From the NCBI RefSeq assembly GCF_001612985.1, contig NZ_BDBM01000058.1, positions 1 through 50,151 of the forward strand: a stretch of 50,151 nt of DNA, in the 5' to 3' direction. Made by a program: the position numbers and the translations under genes. The first letter of the stretch is position 1; every line of letters starts with the position of its first letter. Shown here piece by piece: positions 41,362-49,841 of the stretch. Source of the DNA: Nocardia gamkensis NBRC 108242. Its GTDB lineage: Bacteria; Actinomycetota; Actinomycetes; Mycobacteriales; Mycobacteriaceae. The notes beneath the pieces are model-generated. The model saw only the letters and a list, made by a program, of their open reading frames with translations. It was not told where the DNA came from and made no database searches.

Positions 41362-42240
41362 ATGACGGTCGAACCGGACGCTCCCGCGATCGTGGTGCTC
41401 GGCAGCGTCAACATGGATCTGGTGACCACGACGGCGCGCAGGCCCGTGCCCGGCGAGACGGTCCTCGGCAGCGGCTTCGCCATGGTGCCGGGCGGGAAAG
41501 GCGCCAATCAGGCCATTGCCGCGCAGCGAGCGGGTGGCGCGGTCCGCTTCCTCGGAGCGGTCGGCGACGACGTCTTCGCGGGCGAACTGCGCGGCGCACT
41601 CACCGCCGCGGGGGTGTCGGCCGACCGGCTGCGCACCGTCGCCGGGCCGAGCGGCATCGCCACCATCGTGGTGGACGACGACGGCGAGAACAGCATCATC
41701 GTCGTCGGGGGCGCCAACGCGCGGATGACCGAGCTGACCGAGGACGACCTGACGGCGATCGCGGCCGCCGATATCTTGCTGTGCCAGTTGGAGATTCCGG
41801 TCGAAACGGTCGCGGCCGCCGCCCGCCACGCCCGTGCGCACGACACGACGGTGCTGCTGAACCCTTCGCCGGTGCGCCCCTCACCCGCCGAGCTGTGGTC
41901 GAATGTCGATGTCGCCGTGCTGAATTCGGTCGAGGCCGAACAACTGGGCGCGGCTCTCGACGCCGTCGCGCAGGTGGTCGTCACCCGCGGGGCGGCGGGC
42001 GCGGACTATCGCGGACCGGATGGCGCCCGCCTGTCCCGACCGAGCCCGCGGGTGGAGGTCGTCGACACCACCGGGGCGGGCGACGCGTTCACCGGTGCGT
42101 TGGCCGCGGCCTGGCATCGCGGCCCCGAATGGGCGCTGACCTGGGCGTGCGCAGCCGGAGCGCTGGCGACGACCCGGTTGGGCGCGAGCAGTTCGATCCC
42201 CGCCCGCGAGGAGATCACCGCCGCCCTGGCCGCGGAGTAA
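41362..42240 (+). CDS. rbsK: Ribokinase (PfkB family)
   Basis: A 292-residue sugar kinase that phosphorylates ribose at O5. Substrate site GSVNMDLV and PGGKGANQAIAAQRAGG (first PfkB signature) and the catalytic/ATP motif DTTGAGDAFTGALAAA (second signature) are intact. GANARMT and LLNPSPVRP also fit RbsK. No ribose transporter or regulator gene adjoins it, so the ribose may come from nucleoside turnover. A TACCGT hexamer ends eight bases before the ATG. It is divergent from proA with 109 bases between. Confidence 0.9.
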   Translation: MTVEPDAPAIVVLGSVNMDLVTTTARRPVPGETVLGSGFAMVPGGKGANQAIAAQRAGGAVRFLGAVGDDVFAGELRGALTAAGVSADRLRTVAGPSGIATIVVDDDGENSIIVVGGANARMTELTEDDLTAIAAADILLCQLEIPVETVAAAARHARAHDTTVLLNPSPVRPSPAELWSNVDVAVLNSVEAEQLGAALDAVAQVVVTRGAAGADYRGPDGARLSRPSPRVEVVDTTGAGDAFTGALAAAWHRGPEWALTWACAAGALATTRLGASSSIPAREEITAALAAE

Positions 42241-42279
42241 CGGCGCGCGCCACGACGGCTCCCGCTGCGCCCGAGCCGA

Positions 42280-42285
42280 TATCGT
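42280..42285 (+). promoter_or_regulatory. -10 hexamer TATCGT for glutamine-synthetase-like gene
   Basis: TATCGT, six bases (GAGGGC), then ATG at 42292. GAGGG could also serve as a ribosome site, so leaderless status is less certain here. Confidence 0.4.
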
Positions 42286-42291
42286 GAGGGC

Positions 42292-43662
42292 ATGGCCACC
42301 ACGCCGGATCGCATCCCCGCCGACGGCGACACCGCTCCGATTCACGGGGTCGACGCGTCCATGGTCGCCCTGAGCTTCGTGGACAACGCGGGCATCACGC
42401 GCGTGAAAGCCGTCCCGGCGAAGCGGCTGGATCGCGCGTCCCGGTACGGCGTCGGGGTGTCGCCGTGCTTCGAGACCTTCGCCTTCGACGACGTGATGGC
42501 GGTCGGGCGCTATCTCGGCGGCCCCGACGGCGATCTGCGGCTCATCCCGGATCTGGCCGGGCTGACCGAACTGGCCTGCCAGCCCGGCTGGGCGTGGGCG
42601 CCCACCGACAAATACACCCAGGACGGCACCCGTTTCGTCGCCTGCCAGCGCCACTTCGCGACACGCCAGACGGCTGCGGCGCAGGCCGCCGGACTGCGGT
42701 TGGCCATGGCCTTCGAGACCGAATGGGCAGTGGGCCGCGCCGACGGCACCGAGGGCTTCACACCGGCGATCCACGGCCCCGCTTACGGCATCGTGCGGCT
42801 CGGGCAGGTCGCCGAATACGCCGCCGACCTGGTCGCCGCGCTCGAACGGCAAGGTGTGGCGGTGGCGCAGTTCCATCCGGAATACGCGCTCGCGCAATTG
42901 GAGTTGTCGGTCGAACCGTCCGAGCCGGTCGCCGCCGCGGACCAGGCGGTGCTGGTCCGGCACACGATCCGTCAGATGAGCGCGCGGCACGGCTGGCGGG
43001 CGCTGCTCGCACCATGTATCGAGCCGGGCGGCGCCGGTTCCGGAGCGCACCTGCACCTGTCGGTGACCGACGAGGAGGGCCCCCTGTTCGCGGGCGGCGA
43101 CGGCCCGCACGGCATGCGGCGGACCGGTGAGGCGTTCCTGGCGGGAGTATTGCGGGAACTGCCCGCGCTGGTCGCGGTCGGTGCGGGCAACCCGGCGAGC
43201 TTCCTGCGGCTGGCGCCGTCGCGCTGGGCGGGGGTCTGGCAGTGCTGGGGCCGCGAGACCAGAGAGGCCGCCCTGCGCTTCGTCACCGGAGTTCGCGGCA
43301 CCGAGGGGTGGGCCGCCAACGCCGAGATCAAATGTCTCGACGCGACCGGTAATCCATACCTGATCGTCGGGTCGGTGATCGCGGCCGGGCTCGCCGGTGT
43401 GGCCGAACGCTTACGCCTTCCGGCCGAGATCACCGGGGATCCCGCGACTTTCGACGCTGAAGCACGCATGATGTCGGATGTGCGCCGCCTACCCACCACA
43501 CCGGCCGAAGCCGCCGACCACCTCGCCGCGTCCGAGGTACTGGCCGACGCCATGGGCGCCGAACTGCACGACGCGCTGCTCACCGTGCGCCGCGCGGAGG
43601 CCGAGCGGTACGCCGCCGCGAGCGCCGAAGAGCTGGTCGCCTCGACTCGTTGGCGGTTCTGA
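42292..43662 (+). CDS. Glutamine-synthetase-family gamma-glutamyl ligase
   Basis: A 456-residue enzyme of the GlnA fold. The beta-grasp N-terminal domain is followed by the catalytic barrel: AFETEWAVG and HPEYALAQLELSV provide metal-binding Glu residues, GSGAHLHLSV is the ATP/metal motif, GRETREAALRF corresponds to the substrate Arg region, and NAEIKCLDATGNPYLIVGS to the closing motif. These differ from true GlnA (no NSYKRL-type core and no adenylylation Tyr site), so it probably joins glutamate to an amine other than ammonia. The amidohydrolase gene follows by two bases; together they resemble the two halves of FluG/NodGS proteins. Confidence 0.87.
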   Translation: MATTPDRIPADGDTAPIHGVDASMVALSFVDNAGITRVKAVPAKRLDRASRYGVGVSPCFETFAFDDVMAVGRYLGGPDGDLRLIPDLAGLTELACQPGWAWAPTDKYTQDGTRFVACQRHFATRQTAAAQAAGLRLAMAFETEWAVGRADGTEGFTPAIHGPAYGIVRLGQVAEYAADLVAALERQGVAVAQFHPEYALAQLELSVEPSEPVAAADQAVLVRHTIRQMSARHGWRALLAPCIEPGGAGSGAHLHLSVTDEEGPLFAGGDGPHGMRRTGEAFLAGVLRELPALVAVGAGNPASFLRLAPSRWAGVWQCWGRETREAALRFVTGVRGTEGWAANAEIKCLDATGNPYLIVGSVIAAGLAGVAERLRLPAEITGDPATFDAEARMMSDVRRLPTTPAEAADHLAASEVLADAMGAELHDALLTVRRAEAERYAAASAEELVASTRWRF

Positions 43663-43664
43663 CA

Positions 43665-44744
43665 ATGCTCACCGACGGGGTGCGGCTCACCGATCACCAC
43701 TGCCACGGCGTCCACACCGGGAACCTGGACCGGCGCGGCTTCGAGCGCCTGCTCGGCGAGGGCGCGCACGGAAGTTTCGATTCCGCGATCGGGCTCGCGG
43801 TGCGCCGCTGGTGCGCTCCCGCGCTCGACTTGCCCGCCCATGTCAGCCCGGATGTCTACCTGCGTCATCGCGCCCGGCTCGGCGCCAGGGAGGTCGCCGC
43901 GCGACTGCTGCGTGCCACCGGCGTGACCCGGTGGTACCTGGACACCGGAATCGGCGGCGGCACGGCGGATTTCGCCGCCTTGGTGGACGGCGAGGTACGC
44001 GAGGTGATCCGGTTGGAGGAGGTGGCCGAGCGGGTCGTTGCCCAGGTCGGCGCGGTGTCCGGGGTCTACGAGCGGATCGAGGCGGAACTGCGCGCACGGG
44101 CCGCCCATGCCGTTGGATTGAAGACGATCGTCGCCTACCGGTGCGGTCTGGACTTCCCGGTGCGGGATCACCCGCCGACCAGCTTCGCGCCCGAACACCG
44201 GCTCACCGATCCGCACGTGCTCGGCTGGCTGGTCGGTCTCGGGGCGCGGATCGGCGCCGAGTTCGGTCTGCCCCTGCAATTCCACACCGGGTTCGGCGAC
44301 CCCGATCTGCGCCTCCGGCACAGTGACCCGCTGCTGCTCACCGATTTCCTGCGCCGGACCGCGGGCACCGGGCTGTCGGTGATGCTGCTGCACTGCTGGC
44401 CCTTCCATCGCCATGCCGCCTACCTCGCGCACGTCTTCGATCACGTCCACATGGATCTCGGCCTGACCATTCCCTACGTCGGACAGCGGGCCGGAGCCGT
44501 GCTCGCCGAGACGCTGGAACTCGCCCCGTTCCGCGCGCTGTGCTACTCCTCGGACGGCTACGGGCTCCCGGAATTGCACTACCTCGGCGCCCTGCTCTGG
44601 CGGCGCGGGCTGGGCAAGCTCATCGACGAGTGGATCGCCGACGACGCGATCACCACCGCCGACGCCGAAGTGCTGGTCAACGCCATCGCCCACGGGAATG
44701 CCGAGCGCGTCTACCGGGCACGATTCGAACACCCCGTGGGCTGA
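43665..44744 (+). CDS. FluG-type amidohydrolase
   Basis: A 359-residue metal-dependent hydrolase of the amidohydrolase (TIM-barrel) superfamily. First metal ligands lie in LTDHHCHGVH; a later His in LPLQFHTGFGD; VMLLHCWPFHRHAAYLAHVF and VHMDLGLTIPYV follow; the catalytic Asp is in CYSSDGYGLPELHYLG. This order and spacing match the N-terminal half of fungal FluG and plant NodGS, which carry a glutamine-synthetase half in the same polypeptide. ATG 43665 is two bases after the ligase stop; TTG 43650 is an alternative start overlapping it. Likely a gamma-glutamyl or related amide hydrolase working with the ligase. Confidence 0.85.
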   Translation: MLTDGVRLTDHHCHGVHTGNLDRRGFERLLGEGAHGSFDSAIGLAVRRWCAPALDLPAHVSPDVYLRHRARLGAREVAARLLRATGVTRWYLDTGIGGGTADFAALVDGEVREVIRLEEVAERVVAQVGAVSGVYERIEAELRARAAHAVGLKTIVAYRCGLDFPVRDHPPTSFAPEHRLTDPHVLGWLVGLGARIGAEFGLPLQFHTGFGDPDLRLRHSDPLLLTDFLRRTAGTGLSVMLLHCWPFHRHAAYLAHVFDHVHMDLGLTIPYVGQRAGAVLAETLELAPFRALCYSSDGYGLPELHYLGALLWRRGLGKLIDEWIADDAITTADAEVLVNAIAHGNAERVYRARFEHPVG

Positions 44745-44837
44745 CCCTCCACCGTCCCGGTCGGTCGGATATTCGGGTGCGCCGGGTGCCGCCGATACCT
44801 ACCGTTGACAGTGAAGACCAACGGAAGGATCGAGACC

Positions 44838-46061
44838 ATGTTTCCCGTCGAGCTGCGCGGCACCAAGGCGCAGACGCTCATGTGGGCCCACGAGCACGAG
44901 GTCGAGCAGTCCGCGCTCCGGCAACTGCGCAACATCGCCGCGCTGAAATGGGTCCACGGCGTCCGCGTGATGCCTGACGTGCACCTCGGCAAGGGGGCCA
45001 CGGTCGGATCGGTGATCGCGATGAAGGACGCGGTGTCGCCCGCCGCGGTCGGCGTGGACATCGGCTGCGGCATGGAGAGCGTGCGCACCGACCTCACCGC
45101 CGCGGATCTGCCCGACAACCTGCGGTCGCTGCGGTCGCGGATCGAGGCGGCGGTGCCCGTCGGCTTCCAGGCCCATCACGACGCCGTGGACGTCACCCGG
45201 CTCGGCTCCCAGGTCGCCGGGCTCGGCGCGAGCACTGCGACGCTGCGGGCGGGTTGGGAGCGTTTCTGGGGTTCGTTCGGCACGCTGGACGCCCGGGTAC
45301 AGCCGCGCGAGTCCAAGGCGCGCAAGCAGATGGGCACGCTCGGCGGCGGCAACCACTTCATCGAGGTCTGCCTGGATCAGGAGCAGCGGGTGTGGATCCT
45401 GCTGCACTCCGGCAGCCGCAACATCGGCAAGGAACTCGCCGAGCGGCACATGGCGATCGCGCGCACGCTGCCGCACAACATCGATCTGCCCGACCGCGAC
45501 CTGGCGGTCTTCGTCTCCGGCACGCCGGAGATGGAGGCCTACCGCCGCGACCTCACCTGGGCGCAGGAGTACGCGGCGCGCAACCGCGCGGTGATGCTCG
45601 CCCTGGTCTGCCGTGCGGTCGCCGCCGAATTCGCCGAGCGGGGAGTGCGTTTCGAACAGCCCATCAGCTGCCACCACAATTATGTGGCGGAGGAGCTGAT
45701 CGACGGCGTGCCGATGCTGGTCACCCGCAAGGGCGCCGTGCGCGCGGGCGCAGGTGATCTCGCGCTGATCCCCGGCTCGATGGGTACTCGCTCCTACGTG
45801 GTGCGCGGCAAGGGGAATCCGGCCTCGTTCCAGTCGGCTTCGCACGGCGCGGGACGGCGGATGAGCCGCAACGCGGCCAAGAAGCAGTTCACCGTGGCCG
45901 ATCTCATCGCCCAGACCGAGGGCGTCGAGTCACGCAAGGACGCGGGCGTGGTGGACGAGATCCCGGCCGCGTACAAGGACATCGACGCGGTCATCGAGGC
46001 ACAGCGCGACCTGGTCGACGTGGTCGCGACGCTGCGTCAGGTGCTCTGCGTGAAGGGCTGA
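44838..46061 (+). CDS. rtcB: RtcB-family RNA-splicing ligase
   Basis: A 407-residue GTP- and Mn-dependent ligase that joins 2',3'-cyclic phosphate or 3'-phosphate ends to 5'-OH ends. Metal and active-site motifs are present: VMPDVHLGKG, GVDIGCGM (Cys ligand), GTLGGGNHFIE, LLHSGSRNIG, CHHNY and the guanylated His in SHGAGRRMSRN. The ATG at 44838 follows GGAAGG; an in-frame TTG at 44805 is less likely. No archease or RtcR regulator gene is adjacent, unlike the proteobacterial rtc operon. Presumed role is RNA repair, for example after toxin-mediated tRNA cleavage. Confidence 0.92.
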   Translation: MFPVELRGTKAQTLMWAHEHEVEQSALRQLRNIAALKWVHGVRVMPDVHLGKGATVGSVIAMKDAVSPAAVGVDIGCGMESVRTDLTAADLPDNLRSLRSRIEAAVPVGFQAHHDAVDVTRLGSQVAGLGASTATLRAGWERFWGSFGTLDARVQPRESKARKQMGTLGGGNHFIEVCLDQEQRVWILLHSGSRNIGKELAERHMAIARTLPHNIDLPDRDLAVFVSGTPEMEAYRRDLTWAQEYAARNRAVMLALVCRAVAAEFAERGVRFEQPISCHHNYVAEELIDGVPMLVTRKGAVRAGAGDLALIPGSMGTRSYVVRGKGNPASFQSASHGAGRRMSRNAAKKQFTVADLIAQTEGVESRKDAGVVDEIPAAYKDIDAVIEAQRDLVDVVATLRQVLCVKG

Positions 46062-46096
46062 CCGTCGCGGTCTGGATCCGCCGGCCGCTTCCTGGA

Positions 46097-46102
46097 TACC
46101 AT
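46097..46102 (+). promoter_or_regulatory. -10 hexamer TACCAT for alpha/beta hydrolase gene
   Basis: TACCAT is followed by five bases and ATG at 46108, so the transcript is probably leaderless. Confidence 0.45.
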
Positions 46103-46107
46103 CGGGT

Positions 46108-47040
46108 ATGCCTTGGCGGCCGTCCTTCTTCGCCCCCGCTCCGGGTTCCGACCCGGCAGCGGGGCCGCCGGAGATTCCCGGCGTGCGCCGGTCGGAGGTG
46201 ACCGCCCGCGGCGTGCGTTTTCACGTCACCGAGGCGGGTCCGGCGGACGGACGCCCGGTGCTCGCGCTGCACGGCTGGCCCGAGCATCATTACGCCTACC
46301 GTCACCTGCTCGCCGATCCACCGGACGGGTTGCGGATCATCGCGCCCGATCTGCCCGGGTACGGCTGGTCGGGTCCCGCCCCACACCGGTGGGCCAAGGA
46401 CGACGTCGCCTCCGACCTGCTCGCGTTGCTGGACGCGCTCGGCCTGGACCACGTCCTGCTGGCCGGCCACGACTGGGGCGGCTACATCGCCCACCTGCTC
46501 GTGCTGCGCGAGCCGGAGCGCTTCGACGCGCTGCTGGCGCTCAACATCGCCCACCCTTGGCAGACGCCGCGCGATTTCCTCCCGCACGCGTGGCGGTTCC
46601 TGCTCTACCAGCCCGCCGTCGCGGCGTTCGGCACCTACCTGCACCGGCATACCCGCTTCTTGGAGCAGTTCGTCTTCGCCGGCGCCGTACGCCATCGCGA
46701 GGCGTTCGGACCCGAGGTGATCCGGGCCTACGCGGACCGCTTCCGCGACCCCGTCTGTGCCCGCACGGCGACCGACACCTACCGCACCTTCCTGCTGCGC
46801 GAAGTCCCCCGATCGGCCGGGCGCGGCGAACAACGCCGAGCGCGGGTGCCGATCCTGGCCCTGTTCGGCGTCGAGGACGCGGCGATCCATCCGTCGCTCG
46901 CCTCCGCCGAAACCGCCCGCGCCGACGACTACCGGCTCGAACTGGTCCGCGACTGCGGCCACTTCATCATCGAGGAACGCCCGGACCTGGTCCGGGCCCG
47001 GCTGGCCGAGCTGGCGGCGGCGACCGCGCGTCCCGCTTGA
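46108..47040 (+). CDS. Epoxide-hydrolase-like alpha/beta hydrolase
   Basis: A 310-residue hydrolase. The oxyanion motif LHGWPEHHY (HGxP), nucleophile elbow AGHDWGGYIAHL with Asp as nucleophile, and the closing His in RDCGHFIIEERPDLV are those of the epoxide hydrolase/haloalkane dehalogenase branch. A cap domain of about 120 residues separates the elbow from the late strands; two cap tyrosines expected of epoxide hydrolases may be those in LLYQPAV and FGTYLHR, which I cannot confirm. The first 35 residues are Pro-rich. Start follows a TACCAT -10 box. Substrate unknown. Confidence 0.88.
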   Translation: MPWRPSFFAPAPGSDPAAGPPEIPGVRRSEVTARGVRFHVTEAGPADGRPVLALHGWPEHHYAYRHLLADPPDGLRIIAPDLPGYGWSGPAPHRWAKDDVASDLLALLDALGLDHVLLAGHDWGGYIAHLLVLREPERFDALLALNIAHPWQTPRDFLPHAWRFLLYQPAVAAFGTYLHRHTRFLEQFVFAGAVRHREAFGPEVIRAYADRFRDPVCARTATDTYRTFLLREVPRSAGRGEQRRARVPILALFGVEDAAIHPSLASAETARADDYRLELVRDCGHFIIEERPDLVRARLAELAAATARPA

Positions 47041-47161
47041 GGTGCGACCGGCGGCGAGCCGGGCGCCGCGACCGCGTGGGAAGGATGCTCCCCCGGCGAC
47101 TATGTGAAACTCGTGACAGAGCTGCGAGACCGCAGGTGACGACGGCATAGGAGAAACCTGC

Positions 47162-47647
47162 ATGGTGCGCATCGGGGTCACCGGGCATACGAACTTCACG
47201 CCTGCCACCGAGCCGCTGGTGTCCGCCGTGATCGGCGAACTTCTCGCCGCGTATGCCGCCCCCGACCTGGTCGGCGTGAGCTGCCTCGCCCGCGGCGCCG
47301 ACTCGATGTTCGCGAAAGCCGTCCTGGATGCCGGCGGACAGCTGGAAGTGGTGTTGCCGTCGCGGAACTACCGGGAAGCGCAGGTGCGGCCCGACCAGGC
47401 CGACCTTTTCGACGAACTGGTCGATCGCGCGGCGGCGGTACGGGTGATGGACTTCGACGACGCGGGGCTCGAGGCCTACGAAGCGGCGAACGAGACGATG
47501 CTGGCATCGTGTGATCGGCTGATCGCGGTGTGGGACGGCGCGGCCGGGCAGAGCGGCGGCACCGGATCCGTGGTCGCGCTCGCTCGCCGGCGTGACGTGC
47601 CGGTCGAGATCGTGTGGCCGGAAGGCGCCGCCCGGCTGACCCGGTAG
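47162..47647 (+). CDS. Orphan SLOG-like (LOG/DprA-type Rossmann) protein
   Basis: A 161-residue Rossmann-like protein. It opens with RIGVTGHTNFTPATEPLV, then CLARGADSMFAKAVLDAGG, VVLPSRNYR, and closes CDRLIAVWDGAAGQSGGTGS. A Gly-rich first turn, a second strand leading into RGAD, an Asp-initiated DRLIAVWDG strand and a GGTGS turn are the landmarks of the SLOG superfamily, whose members bind nucleotide-derived ligands or process nucleotides. GGAGAA lies about eight bases before the ATG. It precedes recQ by about 60 bases on the same strand. The exact function is not known. Confidence 0.7.
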   Translation: MVRIGVTGHTNFTPATEPLVSAVIGELLAAYAAPDLVGVSCLARGADSMFAKAVLDAGGQLEVVLPSRNYREAQVRPDQADLFDELVDRAAAVRVMDFDDAGLEAYEAANETMLASCDRLIAVWDGAAGQSGGTGSVVALARRRDVPVEIVWPEGAARLTR

Positions 47648-47708
47648 TCGGCTAGCCCGGTGTGGCGGCGGTCGGGCGCGCGGCCACCTGTCGGAGTCGT
47701 CGGGCACG

Positions 47709-49841
47709 ATGGAGCGCATGACCACGGCCACCGGCGCGTCTTCGATCGACCTCACCGCCCCCGACCTGCGCGAGCACGCCGAACAGCTGCTGCGCGAGCT
47801 GGCCGGTGCGGGCGCTCGGCTGCGGGAGGACCAGTGGACCGCGATCGAGGCGCTCGTCGTACAGCGGCGCAGGGCGCTGGTCGTGCAGCGCACCGGCTGG
47901 GGAAAGTCGGCGGTGTACTTCATCGCCGCGAAGCTGCTGCGCAGGGCGGGGCGCGGGCCGACGGTGATCGTGTCGCCGCTGCTCGCGCTGATGCGCAACC
48001 AGGTGGCGGCGGCGCAGCGCGCGGGGGTGGTCGCGGCGACCATCAACTCCGGCAACGTCACCGAGTGGGACGAGATCCACGCCGACGTCGCCGCGGGCGC
48101 GGTCGACGTGCTGCTGGTCAGCCCGGAGCGGTTGAACAACCCGGACTTCCGCGATCAGGTCCTGCCCCGGCTCGCCGCCGACGCCGGGCTGGTGGTGATC
48201 GACGAAGCGCACTGCGTCTCGGACTGGGGCCACGACTTCCGGCCGGATTACCGGCGCATCCGGACGCTGATCGCCGACCTCGGCTCCGACGTCCCGGTAC
48301 TCGCGACCACCGCGACCGCCAACGATCGTGTGGTCACCGACGTCGCCACCCAGATCGGCACCGACACGCTGGTGCTGCGCGGCACGCTGGATCGCGAATC
48401 GCTCCACCTGTCGGTGGTCCGCTTCGACGACGCCGTGGAACGCACCGCCTGGCTCAGCGGCCATCTGCACCGGCTGCCCGGCTCCGGCATCGTCTACACG
48501 CTCACCGTCGCCGCCGCGCACGATCTCGCCGACGTCCTGAACTCGCACGGTCACACCGTCGCCGCCTACACCGGGCAGACCGACCCCGCAGAACGCGAGG
48601 CTCTGGAGGCGGCGCTGCTGAACAACGAGGTGAAGGCGCTCATCGCCACCTCCGCGCTGGGCATGGGCTTCGACAAACCCGACCTCGGGTTCGTGGTGCA
48701 CGTCGGCGCGCCGTCCTCACCCATCGCCTACTACCAGCAGGTAGGACGCGCCGGGCGCGGTACCGACCGGGCCGAGGTGATCCTGCTCCCCGGCCCCGAG
48801 GACGCGCGCATCTGGAGTTACTTCGCCTCCGTCGCCTTCCCCCGTGAGCACATCGTGCGCGCCGTGCTCGACGCGCTGGACTCCGACCGCGCGTTGTCCA
48901 CCGCGGCATTGGAGCCGCTGGTGGAGCTGAATCGCTCCCGGCTGGAGATGGTGCTGAAGGTGCTCGACGTGGACGGTGCGGTGCGCCGCGTGCGCGGCGG
49001 CTGGATCGCCACCGGCCGTCCGTGGACCTACGACACCGAGCGCTACGAGCGCCTGTCCATCGCCCGCGAGGCCGAACAGCGGGCCATGATCGACTACCAA
49101 TCCACCACCGATTGCCGGATGGAATTCCTGCGCCGCCAGCTCGACGACCCGGGACTGTCCGCCGACGCGGCGGATTCGCCCGGCTGCGGCCGCTGCGACA
49201 ACTGCACCGGCAGCCGCCCCGACCGCACCGTCGCCGCCGACGCGGTGGCCGCCACCAAGGCCCGGCTCGACCGCCCAGGCATCGATCTCGCGCCCCGCAA
49301 ACAGTGGCCCACCGGCATGGCCAAGCTGGGAATCCCGTTGTCCGGCAAGATCGCCGGCGGCGCCGAGACCGGCCGCGTCCTCGGCAGGCTGACCGACCTG
49401 GGCTGGGGGCAGCGACTGCGCGCGCTGCTCGACGGCCCGGACGATCCGGTCCCCGACGCGGTCTTCGACGCCTGCGTCGCCGTGCTGCGCGAATGGGATT
49501 GGGCCACCCGCCCGAGGTCGGTGCTCGCCCTGGAATCCCCGCGCTATCCCGTGCTCACCGCCACCCTCGCCGCCCGGCTGGCCGAGGTCGGCCGCCTGCG
49601 GGACCTCGGCACCCTGCCCACCCGCCCCGACCGCCCACCCGTCTCGGCGGCCAACTCAGCACACCGCGTAGCCGGACTGTTCGACTCCTGGGAGATCCCC
49701 GACCTCACCGACGTGCCGGGCCCGATCCTGCTGGTCGACACCATCACCGACACCGGCTGGACCTTCACCGTCGCCGCTCACGCACTCCGAGCGGCCGGCG
49801 CCGACGCCATCCTCCCGTTCGCCCTGGCCACGCCGACATAG
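47709..49841 (+). CDS. RecQ-family DNA helicase with C-terminal phosphoribosyltransferase-like module
   Basis: A 710-residue superfamily-2 helicase. Motif 0/I region LREDQWTAIEAL and RTGWGKSAVY (Walker A, GWGKS), DEAH box VIDEAHCVSDWGHDFRPDY, motif III ATTATAN and motif VI YYQQVGRAGRG are intact. The RecQ zinc site follows with Cys in TTDCRMEF and CGRCDNC. The last 130 residues are not HRDC; they contain PILLVDTITDTGWTFTVAAH, which matches the PRPP-binding motif of type I phosphoribosyltransferases (ComF-like), as I recall for other actinobacterial RecQ proteins. ATG 47709 is used; ATG 47718 is equally possible. Confidence 0.9.
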   Translation: MERMTTATGASSIDLTAPDLREHAEQLLRELAGAGARLREDQWTAIEALVVQRRRALVVQRTGWGKSAVYFIAAKLLRRAGRGPTVIVSPLLALMRNQVAAAQRAGVVAATINSGNVTEWDEIHADVAAGAVDVLLVSPERLNNPDFRDQVLPRLAADAGLVVIDEAHCVSDWGHDFRPDYRRIRTLIADLGSDVPVLATTATANDRVVTDVATQIGTDTLVLRGTLDRESLHLSVVRFDDAVERTAWLSGHLHRLPGSGIVYTLTVAAAHDLADVLNSHGHTVAAYTGQTDPAEREALEAALLNNEVKALIATSALGMGFDKPDLGFVVHVGAPSSPIAYYQQVGRAGRGTDRAEVILLPGPEDARIWSYFASVAFPREHIVRAVLDALDSDRALSTAALEPLVELNRSRLEMVLKVLDVDGAVRRVRGGWIATGRPWTYDTERYERLSIAREAEQRAMIDYQSTTDCRMEFLRRQLDDPGLSADAADSPGCGRCDNCTGSRPDRTVAADAVAATKARLDRPGIDLAPRKQWPTGMAKLGIPLSGKIAGGAETGRVLGRLTDLGWGQRLRALLDGPDDPVPDAVFDACVAVLREWDWATRPRSVLALESPRYPVLTATLAARLAEVGRLRDLGTLPTRPDRPPVSAANSAHRVAGLFDSWEIPDLTDVPGPILLVDTITDTGWTFTVAAHALRAAGADAILPFALATPT

